A DNA stretch of 64,000 nucleotides, taken from contig JAPKYE010000072.1 in the NCBI GenBank assembly GCA_026394495.1, forward strand, positions 1 to 64,000. Direction: 5' to 3'. How positions within the stretch are numbered: position 1 is the stretch's first letter; each line of letters begins with the position of its first letter. This stretch comes from Methanobacteriota archaeon (GTDB taxonomy: Archaea; Thermoplasmatota; E2; DHVEG-1). The translations under genes were made by a program, and so were the position numbers. Positions 1 through 8,081 of the stretch are shown here, piece after piece. Below the pieces are notes generated by a model. It did not search any database and had not been told where the DNA came from. It was given only the letters and a program-made list of their open reading frames with translations.

Positions 1-124
1 GTTGTTTTTTGATAAGTTGCACTGCTTCAGCAGGCCACTGTTGCATCCCATCCATGCAGAAGAGTATGACTGAAGGTCTGCATTGATTTTTCGGTTTATT
101 CAAACAGCATACAAGAGGAATGGG

Positions 125-364
125 TTACCTTGACAAATACATTTTTTCAAGTTCAAAATGTCCCTTTGTTGCAGCATAGTCGTCTTCGGTTTCGATTGTT
201 TCCATTGCATAAATGATTTTTTCGATTTGTGATTTTTCTATTGTGCCACCAATGAGATACTTTGAAAGCTGCTCGACTGTAAGATTGTATCCTCGTTGTT
301 CTGTGATTTTTAATGTGTTGATGATGCGCTTCTGAATGCTGGTGTCATTTCTTTCGTTATTCAT
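125..364 (-). CDS. Small winged-helix-like hypothetical protein, possibly truncated
   Basis: I do not recognise this 79-residue protein with certainty. Residues 10-60 read like a winged-helix module, with helices around IQKRIINTLKI, LTVEQLSKYL and QIEKIIYAME, as found at the N-terminus of some archaeal nucleotidyltransferase-type proteins. It ends at a TAA (125-127). After that stop the same frame stays open for 41 codons to the window edge, with an ATG at 55-53. It may therefore be either a complete small gene followed by another, or the first part of a gene broken by a nonsense codon. It points away from the SRAP gene. Confidence 0.45.
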   Translation of the reverse strand: MNNERNDTSIQKRIINTLKITEQRGYNLTVEQLSKYLIGGTIEKSQIEKIIYAMETIETEDDYAATKGHFELEKMYLSR

Positions 365-499
365 ATGAGTTCCAAGTATGGATTTGTTGTGTGAACGGAT
401 AGGTATGATCCTGATTATTTGTTTTCCTGTATATAAACACTATTTTTACTTAGATATCCCCCAAAAATTCTTTAAACTCAACCTTTATAAAAGAAAGTA

Positions 500-1228
500 A
501 TGTGTTATCGGAAATCTATCCCGGACAATAAAACTCTCGAACAAAAATTTCGTGTACAATTTCATGGAGAATCATTCCCACAACGATTTCATGTATCGGC
601 ATTCAGCCATGAAAAACTCCCGGTAATCACTGATGAAAACCCGAAACAAATCACATTGATGAACTGGGGACTTATTCCATTCTGGACAAAAGACAAAAAA
701 CAAGCTGATGAAATAAAACAAAAAACAATTAATGCCCGTGCGGAAACCATCTATGAAAAACCTTCATTCCGATATTCGGCGGAGAAGAAACACTGTCTGG
801 TTCTCGCTGACGGATTTTTTGAATGGCATGAACATCTCGGCCTGAAATATCCATATTATATTCATTTGAAAAATCATGAACCATTTGCAATAGCAGGACT
901 ATGGGACACCTGGATTAATCCTGAAACTAAAGAAACCATAGATACGTATACGATTATTACCACTGAAGCAAACAGTTTGATGCAGATAATTCACAACTCA
1001 AAGAAACGTATGCCTGTAATCTTACCTGATGGTGTTGAACGTAGATGGATAGGAAAAGATCTCAACGAAGAGGATGCAAAACAGATTTTGACTCCTTTGG
1101 ATTCTGGAAAACTGCAAGCGTATACAATCTCAAAACTTATTACGACAAAAGGAAAAGATCCAAACGTATCTGAAGTGATTACGCCCTATAATTATCCAGG
1201 GATCACTCCATCATTTAATATGAAATAA
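500..1228 (+). CDS. yedK: SRAP (HMCES/YedK) family abasic-site DNA-protein crosslinking protein
   Basis: SRAP proteins bind abasic sites in single-stranded DNA and form a covalent thiazolidine link through Cys2, shielding the lesion. All hallmark residues are visible: Met-Cys at the start (MCYRK), the Asn motif (INARAET), the catalytic Glu in GFFEW and the His in HNSKKRMPVILP near residue 170. The length of 242 residues is typical. The Cys2 requirement fixes the start, because Met1 must be removed to expose Cys2. It lies 100 bp upstream of a RecA-like/PolB2 operon on the same strand. Bacterial SRAP genes are often linked to SOS functions, so a shared DNA-damage role is inferred. Confidence 0.95.
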   Translation: MCYRKSIPDNKTLEQKFRVQFHGESFPQRFHVSAFSHEKLPVITDENPKQITLMNWGLIPFWTKDKKQADEIKQKTINARAETIYEKPSFRYSAEKKHCLVLADGFFEWHEHLGLKYPYYIHLKNHEPFAIAGLWDTWINPETKETIDTYTIITTEANSLMQIIHNSKKRMPVILPDGVERRWIGKDLNEEDAKQILTPLDSGKLQAYTISKLITTKGKDPNVSEVITPYNYPGITPSFNMK

Positions 1229-1327
1229 ACAGACCTCTTAGTAATACTTTCAGCTAACCCTGATTCATCTTTTTATAACACGACAAACATACGAACGATT
1301 CTGTATGATTTTACGGGAGGCATATTC

Positions 1328-2071
1328 TTGAAGATAAAAACATCAATTCATCGAAGTCACGAATCTGAGGTGAAATCTTCTCTGTTACAAACCATCGTCA
1401 AACCAGATGTGATCGTCCTCTCAGGTATACAAGAACTGGATTCTCTTCTCGGCGGATTCAAAGCAGGGGAACTCACCTATATCGATGGAAACAGCAGTCT
1501 CATCGCAGAAATCCCCCATCAGCTCTGTGTCAACACCTATCGGACCTTCAACAGCAACACCCTTTACATTGACGGGGGAATCTGTGCAGATCCATACCAG
1601 ATTGCACAGTATGCACGAACTATGGAAGTTGATCAAGATGAAATCCTTGACCATGTGCATATTACAAGGGCATTTACCGTATATCAACTATCAACATTCG
1701 TTGAAAACCTGTTGGAGGCGGAAATCCAAAAACTTGATCCACGGGTTCTTATCATAGGAAAATACCCTGCTCTTTTTCTTGATCCTGATGTTCCAATTGA
1801 GGAGGCTCAAACGATTTTGAAAAACACGCTCATGAAACTACATGATCTCGCTGCGCGTTACCATCTGATTATCGTTCTCACCAACCTTGAAAATCGATTG
1901 TATTCTTCGCAGATCAGAACCATGATACAATCATCGGTTCATGAAACCGTCAGGATGAAAGACATCGAACCATGTACCTATGTAGATCTTCTCAAGCAGC
2001 AGAAAAGTACAACTATTTTTCATATAAATGAAGGTCAATTGCGATTGGATCATTTTGGGATGGTGATGTAA
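1328..2071 (+). CDS. RecA/RadA-superfamily ATPase-like protein with degenerate Walker A
   Basis: The 247-residue protein has the layout of a RecA/RadB-type core: IQELDSLLGGFKAGELTYIDG (residues 34-54) resembles the segment leading into the P-loop. The P-loop itself (GNSSLIAEIP, about 54-63) lacks the GKT/GKS lysine. TLYIDGG (78-84) and LIIVLTN (near 180) match later core strands. ATP hydrolysis is therefore doubtful and a structural or adaptor role is more likely. The start is TTG at 1328, chosen because GGGAGG lies at 1315-1320. The next gene begins directly after its stop (TAA then ATG at 2072), so the genes are an operon. Context with PolB2 suggests a role like ImuA/SulA-type RecA relatives in bacterial mutagenesis cassettes; this is inference. 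Confidence 0.78.
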   Translation: MKIKTSIHRSHESEVKSSLLQTIVKPDVIVLSGIQELDSLLGGFKAGELTYIDGNSSLIAEIPHQLCVNTYRTFNSNTLYIDGGICADPYQIAQYARTMEVDQDEILDHVHITRAFTVYQLSTFVENLLEAEIQKLDPRVLIIGKYPALFLDPDVPIEEAQTILKNTLMKLHDLAARYHLIIVLTNLENRLYSSQIRTMIQSSVHETVRMKDIEPCTYVDLLKQQKSTTIFHINEGQLRLDHFGMVM

Positions 2072-2326
2072 ATGGGACGTACAGTTCCTTCGTTTCGTAT
2101 GATTATTGAGCAGTTTGGATGGGAATGGACTGAATTCAAGCGAGCGCTTCGGGGCATTGATAAGGAATCTTTTGAAAGTCTCATTAATCATGCTCGTCGT
2201 CATGCTGAGGCAGGGACAAACATGCCAAATCCCAACCCGTTTGAACCAATTATCATGTCGATTCTTGTTGAACATGAGAATGAGTTGAGGAAACTCAGAG
2301 AGAATGCTACGCGGAAAGATCCTTGA
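2072..2326 (+). CDS. Small helical protein between RecA-like and PolB2 genes
   Basis: An 84-residue charged, mostly helical protein without a recognised domain. FGWEWTEFKRALRGIDKESFESLINHARRHA looks like two helices with many acidic and basic residues. The start codon directly follows the stop of the RecA-like gene and its last 23 bases overlap the start of the polymerase gene, so the three are almost certainly translated together. The tight coupling suggests an accessory subunit of the polymerase; there is no sequence evidence for its activity. Confidence 0.72.
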   Translation: MGRTVPSFRMIIEQFGWEWTEFKRALRGIDKESFESLINHARRHAEAGTNMPNPNPFEPIIMSILVEHENELRKLRENATRKDP

Positions 2327-4502
2327 TACCTATGTTGATCATAAGAAAAACGTCATGGTAACATGGCTGATGGATCATGGGAAAGCACATAGGATCGAAG
2401 ATTTGTTTGAACATTCGTTTTATGTGTATTCCGCTCAGGATAACCTGTATAAGTTAGCAGCTAAGTTACAAGATGTTTCTGATGTGAAACTGCTGAATTT
2501 CACGAAACAAAAACTTGTTTTGGGTTCTGAGAAAACAAATGTTGTTCTTGAGATCATCCCTAAGAATCTTTCATCGCTGCATGGTCTTGCAGCAATGATC
2601 GATGCCTGGGGTGAGTATCGAATGTATGATCTGTACAATGTCGATCTTCGTCTTCCGACACGATATCTCCAGCATAAAGGAGTGTTTTGTAATGCGCAAG
2701 TAGCTTGGGATGGGAAACAATTTTTTTTAGATGATGACCAATGGGCTATTGATTACGAATTTCCCTTGTATAAAATAGTAGAGTTTGCAGGTGAACAAAA
2801 ATTAGGTTTTCAGTCGTTCACGCAGCCGATTACAACTCTTTACGTAGACGCTGAACATGTTGAGGAGGAAAACGAAGCTGATACGATACTTTCTGCAGTA
2901 AAACAAATCAGAAAGAAGAACCCGGATATACTGTACACGAAGGATGGGGATAGTTTTTTTCTTCCGTATCTGTATCATCGGGCAAAAGAATGTGGTATCG
3001 GTCAAGAAATAAACCTTGGCAGAGAAAATATTCAGAGAAAATATCCGACGAAACAAGCAAAATCGTATTTCAGTTATGGGCAGATTGTCTATCGACCAGC
3101 GTTTTATACACTTCAGGGCAGAGCACATATCGATCAGGCGGGTTCGTTTTTCTATGGGGCCGGTGGCCTCAGGGGATTAGTTGATGTCTCCAGATGTGCT
3201 AATATTCCATTGCAGCTTCAATCTCGTCTTGGTCCAGGTACCGCGATTAGTCAGATTCAGTTGGCAAAGGCACTAGAGAAAGGGTATCTTATCCCGTGGA
3301 AGAAGAACATGCCTGAGCAGTGTAAAACAGCACATCAGTTGCTGTTGTCTGATAGAGGTGGTCTTATTCTCAGTCCTGTTGTTGGTCTTTTTGATGCTGT
3401 GTTTGAGCTTGATTTTGCGTCATTGTACCCAAACATTATGCTGCGGTTTAACATAAGCCCAGAAACCATGCTTTGTGATTGTTGTCCTGATTCCCTGGTT
3501 CGTGTCCCGCAGCTTGGGTATCATATTTGTAATAAAAATGTAGGGCTGCTTCCAGAGGTGTTGAAACCAATTATTTATCGAAGGTTTTGTTTCAAAGCTC
3601 GAGCAAAAAATAAGAAATATGATGCTCAGGCATGTGCAGATATTCAGCAGGTGTGGAAATGGGTTCTTATCGTTTGTTTTGGGTATACTGGGTATCGAAA
3701 TGCTCGGTTTGGACGTATCGAATGTCATGAATCTATTACTGCATTTGCTAGAGACATCCTTCTGAGTTCAATGGGGGTTTGTGAACAGGCCGGTTATCAG
3801 GTGCTGCATGGAATCATTGATTCTCTGTGGGTAAAAGCAGTCAAGACCAAGATTACAGCGCAGCAGTTATCAAGAATGATCGGTAAACAAGCGGGTGTTC
3901 GGATGGATGTGATAGGTCGGTATAAGTGGATTGTGTTTCTCCCCAGTAAGCAATATGATGCGGGTGCGTTGACTAGGTATTATGGTGTATTTGAAAACGG
4001 TGAGTTAAAGGTACGTGGTGTTGAGTTGCGTCAGAAAAACACTCCGCATTTCTTGAAAAATGTACAACAAGGTGTACTTGATGTTTTGAAGAAAGCGAGC
4101 AACTCGCAGGAATTTCATGAACTGATTCCGGATGCTCTTCAGGCATTATCTTCTGTTGCAAAAAGGCTTTGTGATGGCATGATAAACCCGTTTGATCTTC
4201 TTTTTAAAACCCAGGTTTCAAGAGGTGTTACAGAATACAAGGTAAATAATCTTGTGAAATCAGCATTGATTCAACTTCGTGATCTTGGTATCCTGGTTGA
4301 GCCGGGGCAATCTATTCAGTATATTGTGACAAATGAGCGTTCTCGTAATTATAAGAATCGTGTTTGTGTGCTTGAGTCGATGACTGGGTCTGAGGAAATT
4401 GATGTTGGGTTTTATCTTCGTCATATTGCGAAATGCGGTGAAAGCCTTCTTCTGCCTTTTGGTTACACAAAAGAAAAACTTGAATTGTTGTTTGCAGGGT
4501 AA
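2304..4502 (+). CDS. Family B DNA polymerase, PolB2-type with altered catalytic motif C
   Basis: A 732-residue family B polymerase. Motif A is intact (DFASLYPNI, Asp at residue 370). Motif B keeps its lysine (WKWVLIVCFGYTGYRNARFG, near 450). Motif C, normally YGDTDS, reads HGIIDS (502-507), so the first of the two metal-binding aspartates is Ile while the second is kept. I see no clear Exo I DxE motif in the N-terminal half, so proofreading is probably lost. Disturbed catalytic motifs define archaeal PolB2, a group linked in Sulfolobus to DNA-damage-induced, error-prone synthesis. The gene overlaps the preceding small gene by 23 bases. Residual polymerase activity versus a purely structural role cannot be decided from sequence. 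Confidence 0.92.
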   Translation: MLRGKILDTYVDHKKNVMVTWLMDHGKAHRIEDLFEHSFYVYSAQDNLYKLAAKLQDVSDVKLLNFTKQKLVLGSEKTNVVLEIIPKNLSSLHGLAAMIDAWGEYRMYDLYNVDLRLPTRYLQHKGVFCNAQVAWDGKQFFLDDDQWAIDYEFPLYKIVEFAGEQKLGFQSFTQPITTLYVDAEHVEEENEADTILSAVKQIRKKNPDILYTKDGDSFFLPYLYHRAKECGIGQEINLGRENIQRKYPTKQAKSYFSYGQIVYRPAFYTLQGRAHIDQAGSFFYGAGGLRGLVDVSRCANIPLQLQSRLGPGTAISQIQLAKALEKGYLIPWKKNMPEQCKTAHQLLLSDRGGLILSPVVGLFDAVFELDFASLYPNIMLRFNISPETMLCDCCPDSLVRVPQLGYHICNKNVGLLPEVLKPIIYRRFCFKARAKNKKYDAQACADIQQVWKWVLIVCFGYTGYRNARFGRIECHESITAFARDILLSSMGVCEQAGYQVLHGIIDSLWVKAVKTKITAQQLSRMIGKQAGVRMDVIGRYKWIVFLPSKQYDAGALTRYYGVFENGELKVRGVELRQKNTPHFLKNVQQGVLDVLKKASNSQEFHELIPDALQALSSVAKRLCDGMINPFDLLFKTQVSRGVTEYKVNNLVKSALIQLRDLGILVEPGQSIQYIVTNERSRNYKNRVCVLESMTGSEEIDVGFYLRHIAKCGESLLLPFGYTKEKLELLFAG

Positions 4503-4573
4503 TTTCCTTTGATGGAATATTATTATCGGATTTTATCGTTTTAATTGTTTTTTTATGTAAAAAATAGTAAAAT

Positions 4574-4583
4574 CATATAAATA
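4574..4583 (+). promoter_or_regulatory. TATA box of the lipocalin-like gene
   Basis: CATATAAATA lies about 30 bases before ATG 4611. This places the transcription start a few bases before that codon, as for a nearly leaderless archaeal mRNA, and argues against the earlier ATG at 4584. Confidence 0.5.
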
Positions 4584-4610
4584 ATGATAACTATATATTA
4601 TTATATTTAC

Positions 4611-5627
4611 ATGATACACAAAACGATACGATCTCTCATAATATTCTTCTTTTTACTCATACAACTTACAGGGTTTTCTTCATTAGCTGTTGATAATGAT
4701 TCCTTTTGGTATAACCCTACTGATTGTAAATTAGAGGATAACGCATACAATGTGTCAAGGTATTATTCTCTCCAATGGTGGTATCTTGATACGAATTTTG
4801 ATAACAACTATAGCGCGCATATCGGGTTTTTGACCGTAGGCGCACGGGCAACCCATGGTTTCTTTTTGTTTCAAATCAACATCTACAAAGATGGACAGAT
4901 TTTCTCAGAGCGAATTCGTTTGGTTCCTGTTCGATTCGTTGAAGTATCTATAAATGAACCTGTGATAAAACTTTCTGGAAAAGAAGTGTTTCGAAGCTAT
5001 CTTGATGATCAGTTTCGTTTGTGTACGGCTGTATTGTTAGAAATAAAAGATATCAAAGTAAATCTTCTTTTTACTGGTTTAACTCAGGGGTGGAAAGGAT
5101 ACACCGGTCGTGGCATGTGGGGATGTCCAATACCAAAAGCCGAGGTAACTGGTATCATAACATTGAATGGAAAACAGATTCCGGTTCAGGGAATTGGATA
5201 TCAGGAACGAGGCTGGGATGTCCAAAGGCTGCATAGGAGCTGGTACTGGGGGAAGTTTCAGAGTAAAAATACGAATGTCGTGTTTTCGCAGAATATGGGC
5301 GCTCTGGGAAATGAAGATTTGTTTTTTGTGATGGTAAATATTGGTGAAAATAATTATACGAGTATTCAACGAAAAAACATTGAGTTTATCCATATAAAAT
5401 ATGTCGCTAATCATGGACGACTGATACCTGTGGAATCAGGTTTTATTGTTCACGAGAAGTCTTGTGATATTCAAGTGCGATTTGTTGTACAATCAATTGA
5501 TTTTAAAACTTTGGTTTTTATGAATTATTGGCGGCTTCATGTACATGTAACGGGGACAATTTCCGTTGATGGAATGACTGAGGAAATTGATGATATTCAG
5601 ATCATGGAGATTTTTCATTTTCCGTAA
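4611..5627 (+). CDS. Secreted lipocalin-like (CrtC/AttH-type) protein
   Basis: The start is ATG 4611, set by the TATA box upstream. The product begins with a signal peptide (IRSLIIFFFLLIQLTGFSSLA) and is about 338 residues long. Typical CrtC/AttH features are present: SLQWWYLDTNF near residue 50, matching the family WWY motif, and GIGYQERGWD near the middle, followed by RSWYWGKF. The family comprises two-lipocalin-fold hydratases and related proteins acting on isoprenoid or lipid substrates, but the substrate here cannot be told. It is likely extracytoplasmic. It stands alone between the PolB2 operon and the ZIP transporter. Confidence 0.78.
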   Translation: MIHKTIRSLIIFFFLLIQLTGFSSLAVDNDSFWYNPTDCKLEDNAYNVSRYYSLQWWYLDTNFDNNYSAHIGFLTVGARATHGFFLFQINIYKDGQIFSERIRLVPVRFVEVSINEPVIKLSGKEVFRSYLDDQFRLCTAVLLEIKDIKVNLLFTGLTQGWKGYTGRGMWGCPIPKAEVTGIITLNGKQIPVQGIGYQERGWDVQRLHRSWYWGKFQSKNTNVVFSQNMGALGNEDLFFVMVNIGENNYTSIQRKNIEFIHIKYVANHGRLIPVESGFIVHEKSCDIQVRFVVQSIDFKTLVFMNYWRLHVHVTGTISVDGMTEEIDDIQIMEIFHFP

Positions 5628-5692
5628 TATTCGACCATAAAAAAACTAAAGTAATATTAACCTCTGAAGAAATCTAGGGGTTTGATTCTTGT

Positions 5693-6496
5693 ATGGATGT
5701 TTATGGAAACATTGGTCCTGCATTGCTTCTGACGATTTTTGCTGGTCTTTCAACCTGCATTGGTGGTGCAATCGCATATTTTATAAAAAAACCAAAGCTC
5801 ATCTACCTTTCATTCGTTCTTGGTTTTTCTGCAGGAGTGATGATTTATATTTCTTTTATGGAATTACTCCCACGAGCAATACAAAATGTTGGGGAAATCC
5901 TTAGTGTTTCTGTTTTCTTTGTAGGCATCCTTGTTATTGCTTTTATTGATATGTCTATCCCGTGGTTGAAAAACCCGCATCATTACAAGGATTTATCTGA
6001 TTTTAAAGAATCACAAAACGATACTGATAAAGAAAAAAACGATCGTATTATGAGAACCGGGCTTTTCACTGCTTTTGCGATAACATTGCATAATTTTCCT
6101 GAAGGACTAGCAACCATGGGAGCAACTCTTGTTGATGTAAAACTAGGTATTTTTATTGCTCTTGCTGTTGCTATTCATAATATCCCTGAGGGAATTTCGG
6201 TTTCGGTCCCTATTTATTATGCGACACATGATAAAAAGAAAGCGTTTCTGTATTCGTGTCTCTCAGGTGTTGCAGAACCCATTGCTGCAGTCATCGGTGT
6301 ATTTGTGTTACTACCGTTTTTATCAGCAACTGTTTTGGCGTCTCTTCTTGCATTTGCTGCAGGCATCATGGTGTATATTTCTATTGATGAACTTCTTCCG
6401 ATGGCTCATCGATATGGTCATAGTCATGTGGTCATCGCAGGCATTGTTCTTGGGATGTTTATTATGGCAATAAGTCTATTTTCTTTTAGTTTATGA
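5693..6496 (+). CDS. zupT: ZIP family metal (zinc) transporter, ZupT-like
   Basis: A 267-residue membrane protein with eight predicted helices. The two metal-site helices carry HNFPEG (near residue 132) and HNIPEG (near 162), and AEPIAA follows (near 200), all diagnostic for ZIP/ZupT transporters that import Zn2+ and other divalent metals. A charged cytosolic loop (residues 100-122, KDLSDFKESQNDTDKEKND) separates helices 3 and 4. It converges with the CorA-like gene, leaving only 35 bases between the two stop codons. Confidence 0.93.
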   Translation: MDVYGNIGPALLLTIFAGLSTCIGGAIAYFIKKPKLIYLSFVLGFSAGVMIYISFMELLPRAIQNVGEILSVSVFFVGILVIAFIDMSIPWLKNPHHYKDLSDFKESQNDTDKEKNDRIMRTGLFTAFAITLHNFPEGLATMGATLVDVKLGIFIALAVAIHNIPEGISVSVPIYYATHDKKKAFLYSCLSGVAEPIAAVIGVFVLLPFLSATVLASLLAFAAGIMVYISIDELLPMAHRYGHSHVVIAGIVLGMFIMAISLFSFSL

Positions 6497-6531
6497 AAAT
6501 AGAAAAAAAAGAGCGAATGATTTCTGTGTTT

Positions 6532-7620
6532 TTATTCTGGGCTTTTTGGCAACAATCCAAGTTTTTTTACTGCATACCAGGAAACAACTGTTGCAACCAC
6601 CGTAGAAATCACAATCAAACTAAGATACCAGGGGGCATCGTTTTTTGTGAATTCAAACATGTTATTTCCTGCAACTGTTGCAATCGTGTTTGGTACAAGT
6701 AGCGCCGTTCCAATGATGGTAAGATAACCAACCATGAGGGCAAGTCTGTTGTTTAACACCTGAAGTTGATTGTTGTAGATGGATTGTAATGCTTCAAGAC
6801 CGCTTGCAAGGACTTCGCTGAGATGTTCTGCAAGTCCTATATGGGCAGTGACTTCTTCATGAAGACCGTTTAATTTATTTAATAATTTTGTGTTATCTGT
6901 AATGAGGTCTGCGTCACCGTAGCGAAGTGAATTCATGACATCTACTGTTGTCCATAATCCACCGAGATACATAATTAATGCGTGTTTCATTTGATGTATC
7001 TTTGGTCCAAGAACTTCTCGTGGTGTTTTTGGATCAGATAGTTCCTGGCTCATTCGATCTCCTTGTTCTTCGATTTCTCGGAGGTAATCAAAGTTTCTTG
7101 CATTATTTTCATCGATGATACGACTGAGTAAAACAGTAATTCGGTCATTTTGAGGCATGTTTTGCGGAAGTTTTTGCATCAGGTTTGCGGCATATCGTCG
7201 CATCCGAGAAAAGCGTTTCACTTCGGTACTGTGAAGTGTGATTAATACATTTTGTTTTATGAGAATCATTAGTTTATCAATAGTAACATTGAAACCATCT
7301 GCTCGTATCACGGGTAGAAGGATTCCAAGTTCTGTTCCAAAATCTTCATATCCGCTTCGTGGATCCGCTAGTAAATTTGTTATGAGAACTTCACTAAATC
7401 CAAGGGTAACTGCTGTTTTTAGTACATCATGTTCAAAATCTTCGACGATGTAGTCAATCCATGCGGTTGATGCTGTGTTGACTAGTGAGCAGAAGTCTTT
7501 TACATCTTTTGAATAGAGGCTTTTTGTGCCTACGTCTTGAAGGACGGTACAGAATCCTTTTTCTTCTTCAATATTCACTGGAGTGTTTTGATTGCCGTTC
7601 GTCGGGGTGGTGTCTGGCAT
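6532..7620 (-). CDS. CorA-like divalent cation channel with atypical GMN motif
   Basis: The 362-residue protein has a long soluble helical N-terminal part and two C-terminal membrane helices (about 293-315 and 328-350), the CorA/MIT plan. Between them lies VPNTIATVAGNNMFEF, in which the usual Gly-Met-Asn selectivity motif appears as Gly-Asn-Asn. The last soluble helix (YNNQLQVLNNRLALMVGYLTIIG) is the typical stalk. It probably carries Mg2+ or another divalent ion across the membrane as a pentamer. The next feature on its 5' side is the attL repeat of the tRNA-Glu element. Confidence 0.87.
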   Translation of the reverse strand: MPDTTPTNGNQNTPVNIEEEKGFCTVLQDVGTKSLYSKDVKDFCSLVNTASTAWIDYIVEDFEHDVLKTAVTLGFSEVLITNLLADPRSGYEDFGTELGILLPVIRADGFNVTIDKLMILIKQNVLITLHSTEVKRFSRMRRYAANLMQKLPQNMPQNDRITVLLSRIIDENNARNFDYLREIEEQGDRMSQELSDPKTPREVLGPKIHQMKHALIMYLGGLWTTVDVMNSLRYGDADLITDNTKLLNKLNGLHEEVTAHIGLAEHLSEVLASGLEALQSIYNNQLQVLNNRLALMVGYLTIIGTALLVPNTIATVAGNNMFEFTKNDAPWYLSLIVISTVVATVVSWYAVKKLGLLPKSPE

Positions 7621-7750
7621 TAAAATCAGTCATGTATTAAAAAATGTAGTATAAATGTTTTGCACATCATTGATCAATATTTCTTTGTTATGAGTTTTTA
7701 ATAATTTTTTTAATAATTTTTGATATAACGTATGTCTTTTTAGGAAAAAA
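7621..7750. other. Gene-free spacer before the integrated element
   Basis: AT-rich sequence between the CorA-like start codon and the attL repeat. It should hold the CorA-like promoter on the minus strand. I see no gene. Confidence 0.4.
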
Positions 7751-7767
7751 AATGCTCCCATCGGGAT
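7751..7767 (+). repeat. attL of the tRNA-Glu element (17 bp)
   Basis: AATGCTCCCATCGGGAT is identical to 12238-12254. GCTCCCATCGGGAT is the complement of the last 14 bases of tRNA-Glu. It stands here without a tRNA, as expected of the displaced 3' end left on the far side of an insertion. Confidence 0.88.
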
Positions 7768-7861
7768 GTATACCCATTTTCTCCAGTTAAAATGTTTGAT
7801 AAAAATAAAAACAATGGGGTTATCCATCTTTCAACATCTCTCTCTTTCTTTTTTTCTTTTT

Positions 7862-7882
7862 TTTGGAAATATTCTTTCCAAA
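7862..7882. repeat. 8-bp inverted repeat near attL
   Basis: TTTGGAAA (7862-7869) and TTTCCAAA (7875-7882) are separated by 5 bases, within a pyrimidine-rich stretch between attL and the large hairpin. It could be a recombinase or Rep site; function unknown. Confidence 0.45.
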
Positions 7883-7961
7883 GGAAAACGGCTGTTGACC
7901 CCGAGAACGTAACAAATATAATACCCGAAAATGCGACCTTTCTTCATTATCCTTTCCTGAA

Positions 7962-8044
7962 GGTATCCGTATGTTGCCCCGAGGAGGGTTTTTCCCTCAC
8001 TTGTGAACGGGAAAAAGCCCGAGGAGGGGCAACAGGAGGATACC
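7962..8044 (+). promoter_or_regulatory. 83-nt hairpin upstream of rep; candidate replication origin
   Basis: Nested complementary blocks form one long hairpin: GGTATCC (7962-7968) with GGATACC (8038-8044), GTTGCCCC (7973-7980) with GGGGCAAC (8026-8033), TTTTTCCC (7989-7996) with GGGAAAAA (8009-8016), and TCAC with GTGA at the tip around TT (8001-8002). GAGGAGGG occurs on both arms. It ends 37 bases before the rep start. Rolling-circle plasmids place the nick site in such structures, so a double-strand origin is the likely role; control of rep translation is the alternative. Confidence 0.6.
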
Positions 8045-8081
8045 GAGGGGAACTGCCTTGTCTTATGGGAGGGCTGTTTGT

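Noticed and set aside
1-55. Minus-strand reading frame from ATG 55 running off the left edge
   Set aside because: Only 18 codons visible, no recognisable domain; described as a finding rather than annotated as a gene.
7630-7827. Minus-strand 65-codon frame across attL
   Set aside because: Low-complexity, spans the attachment site and no ribosome site or family match; probably chance.
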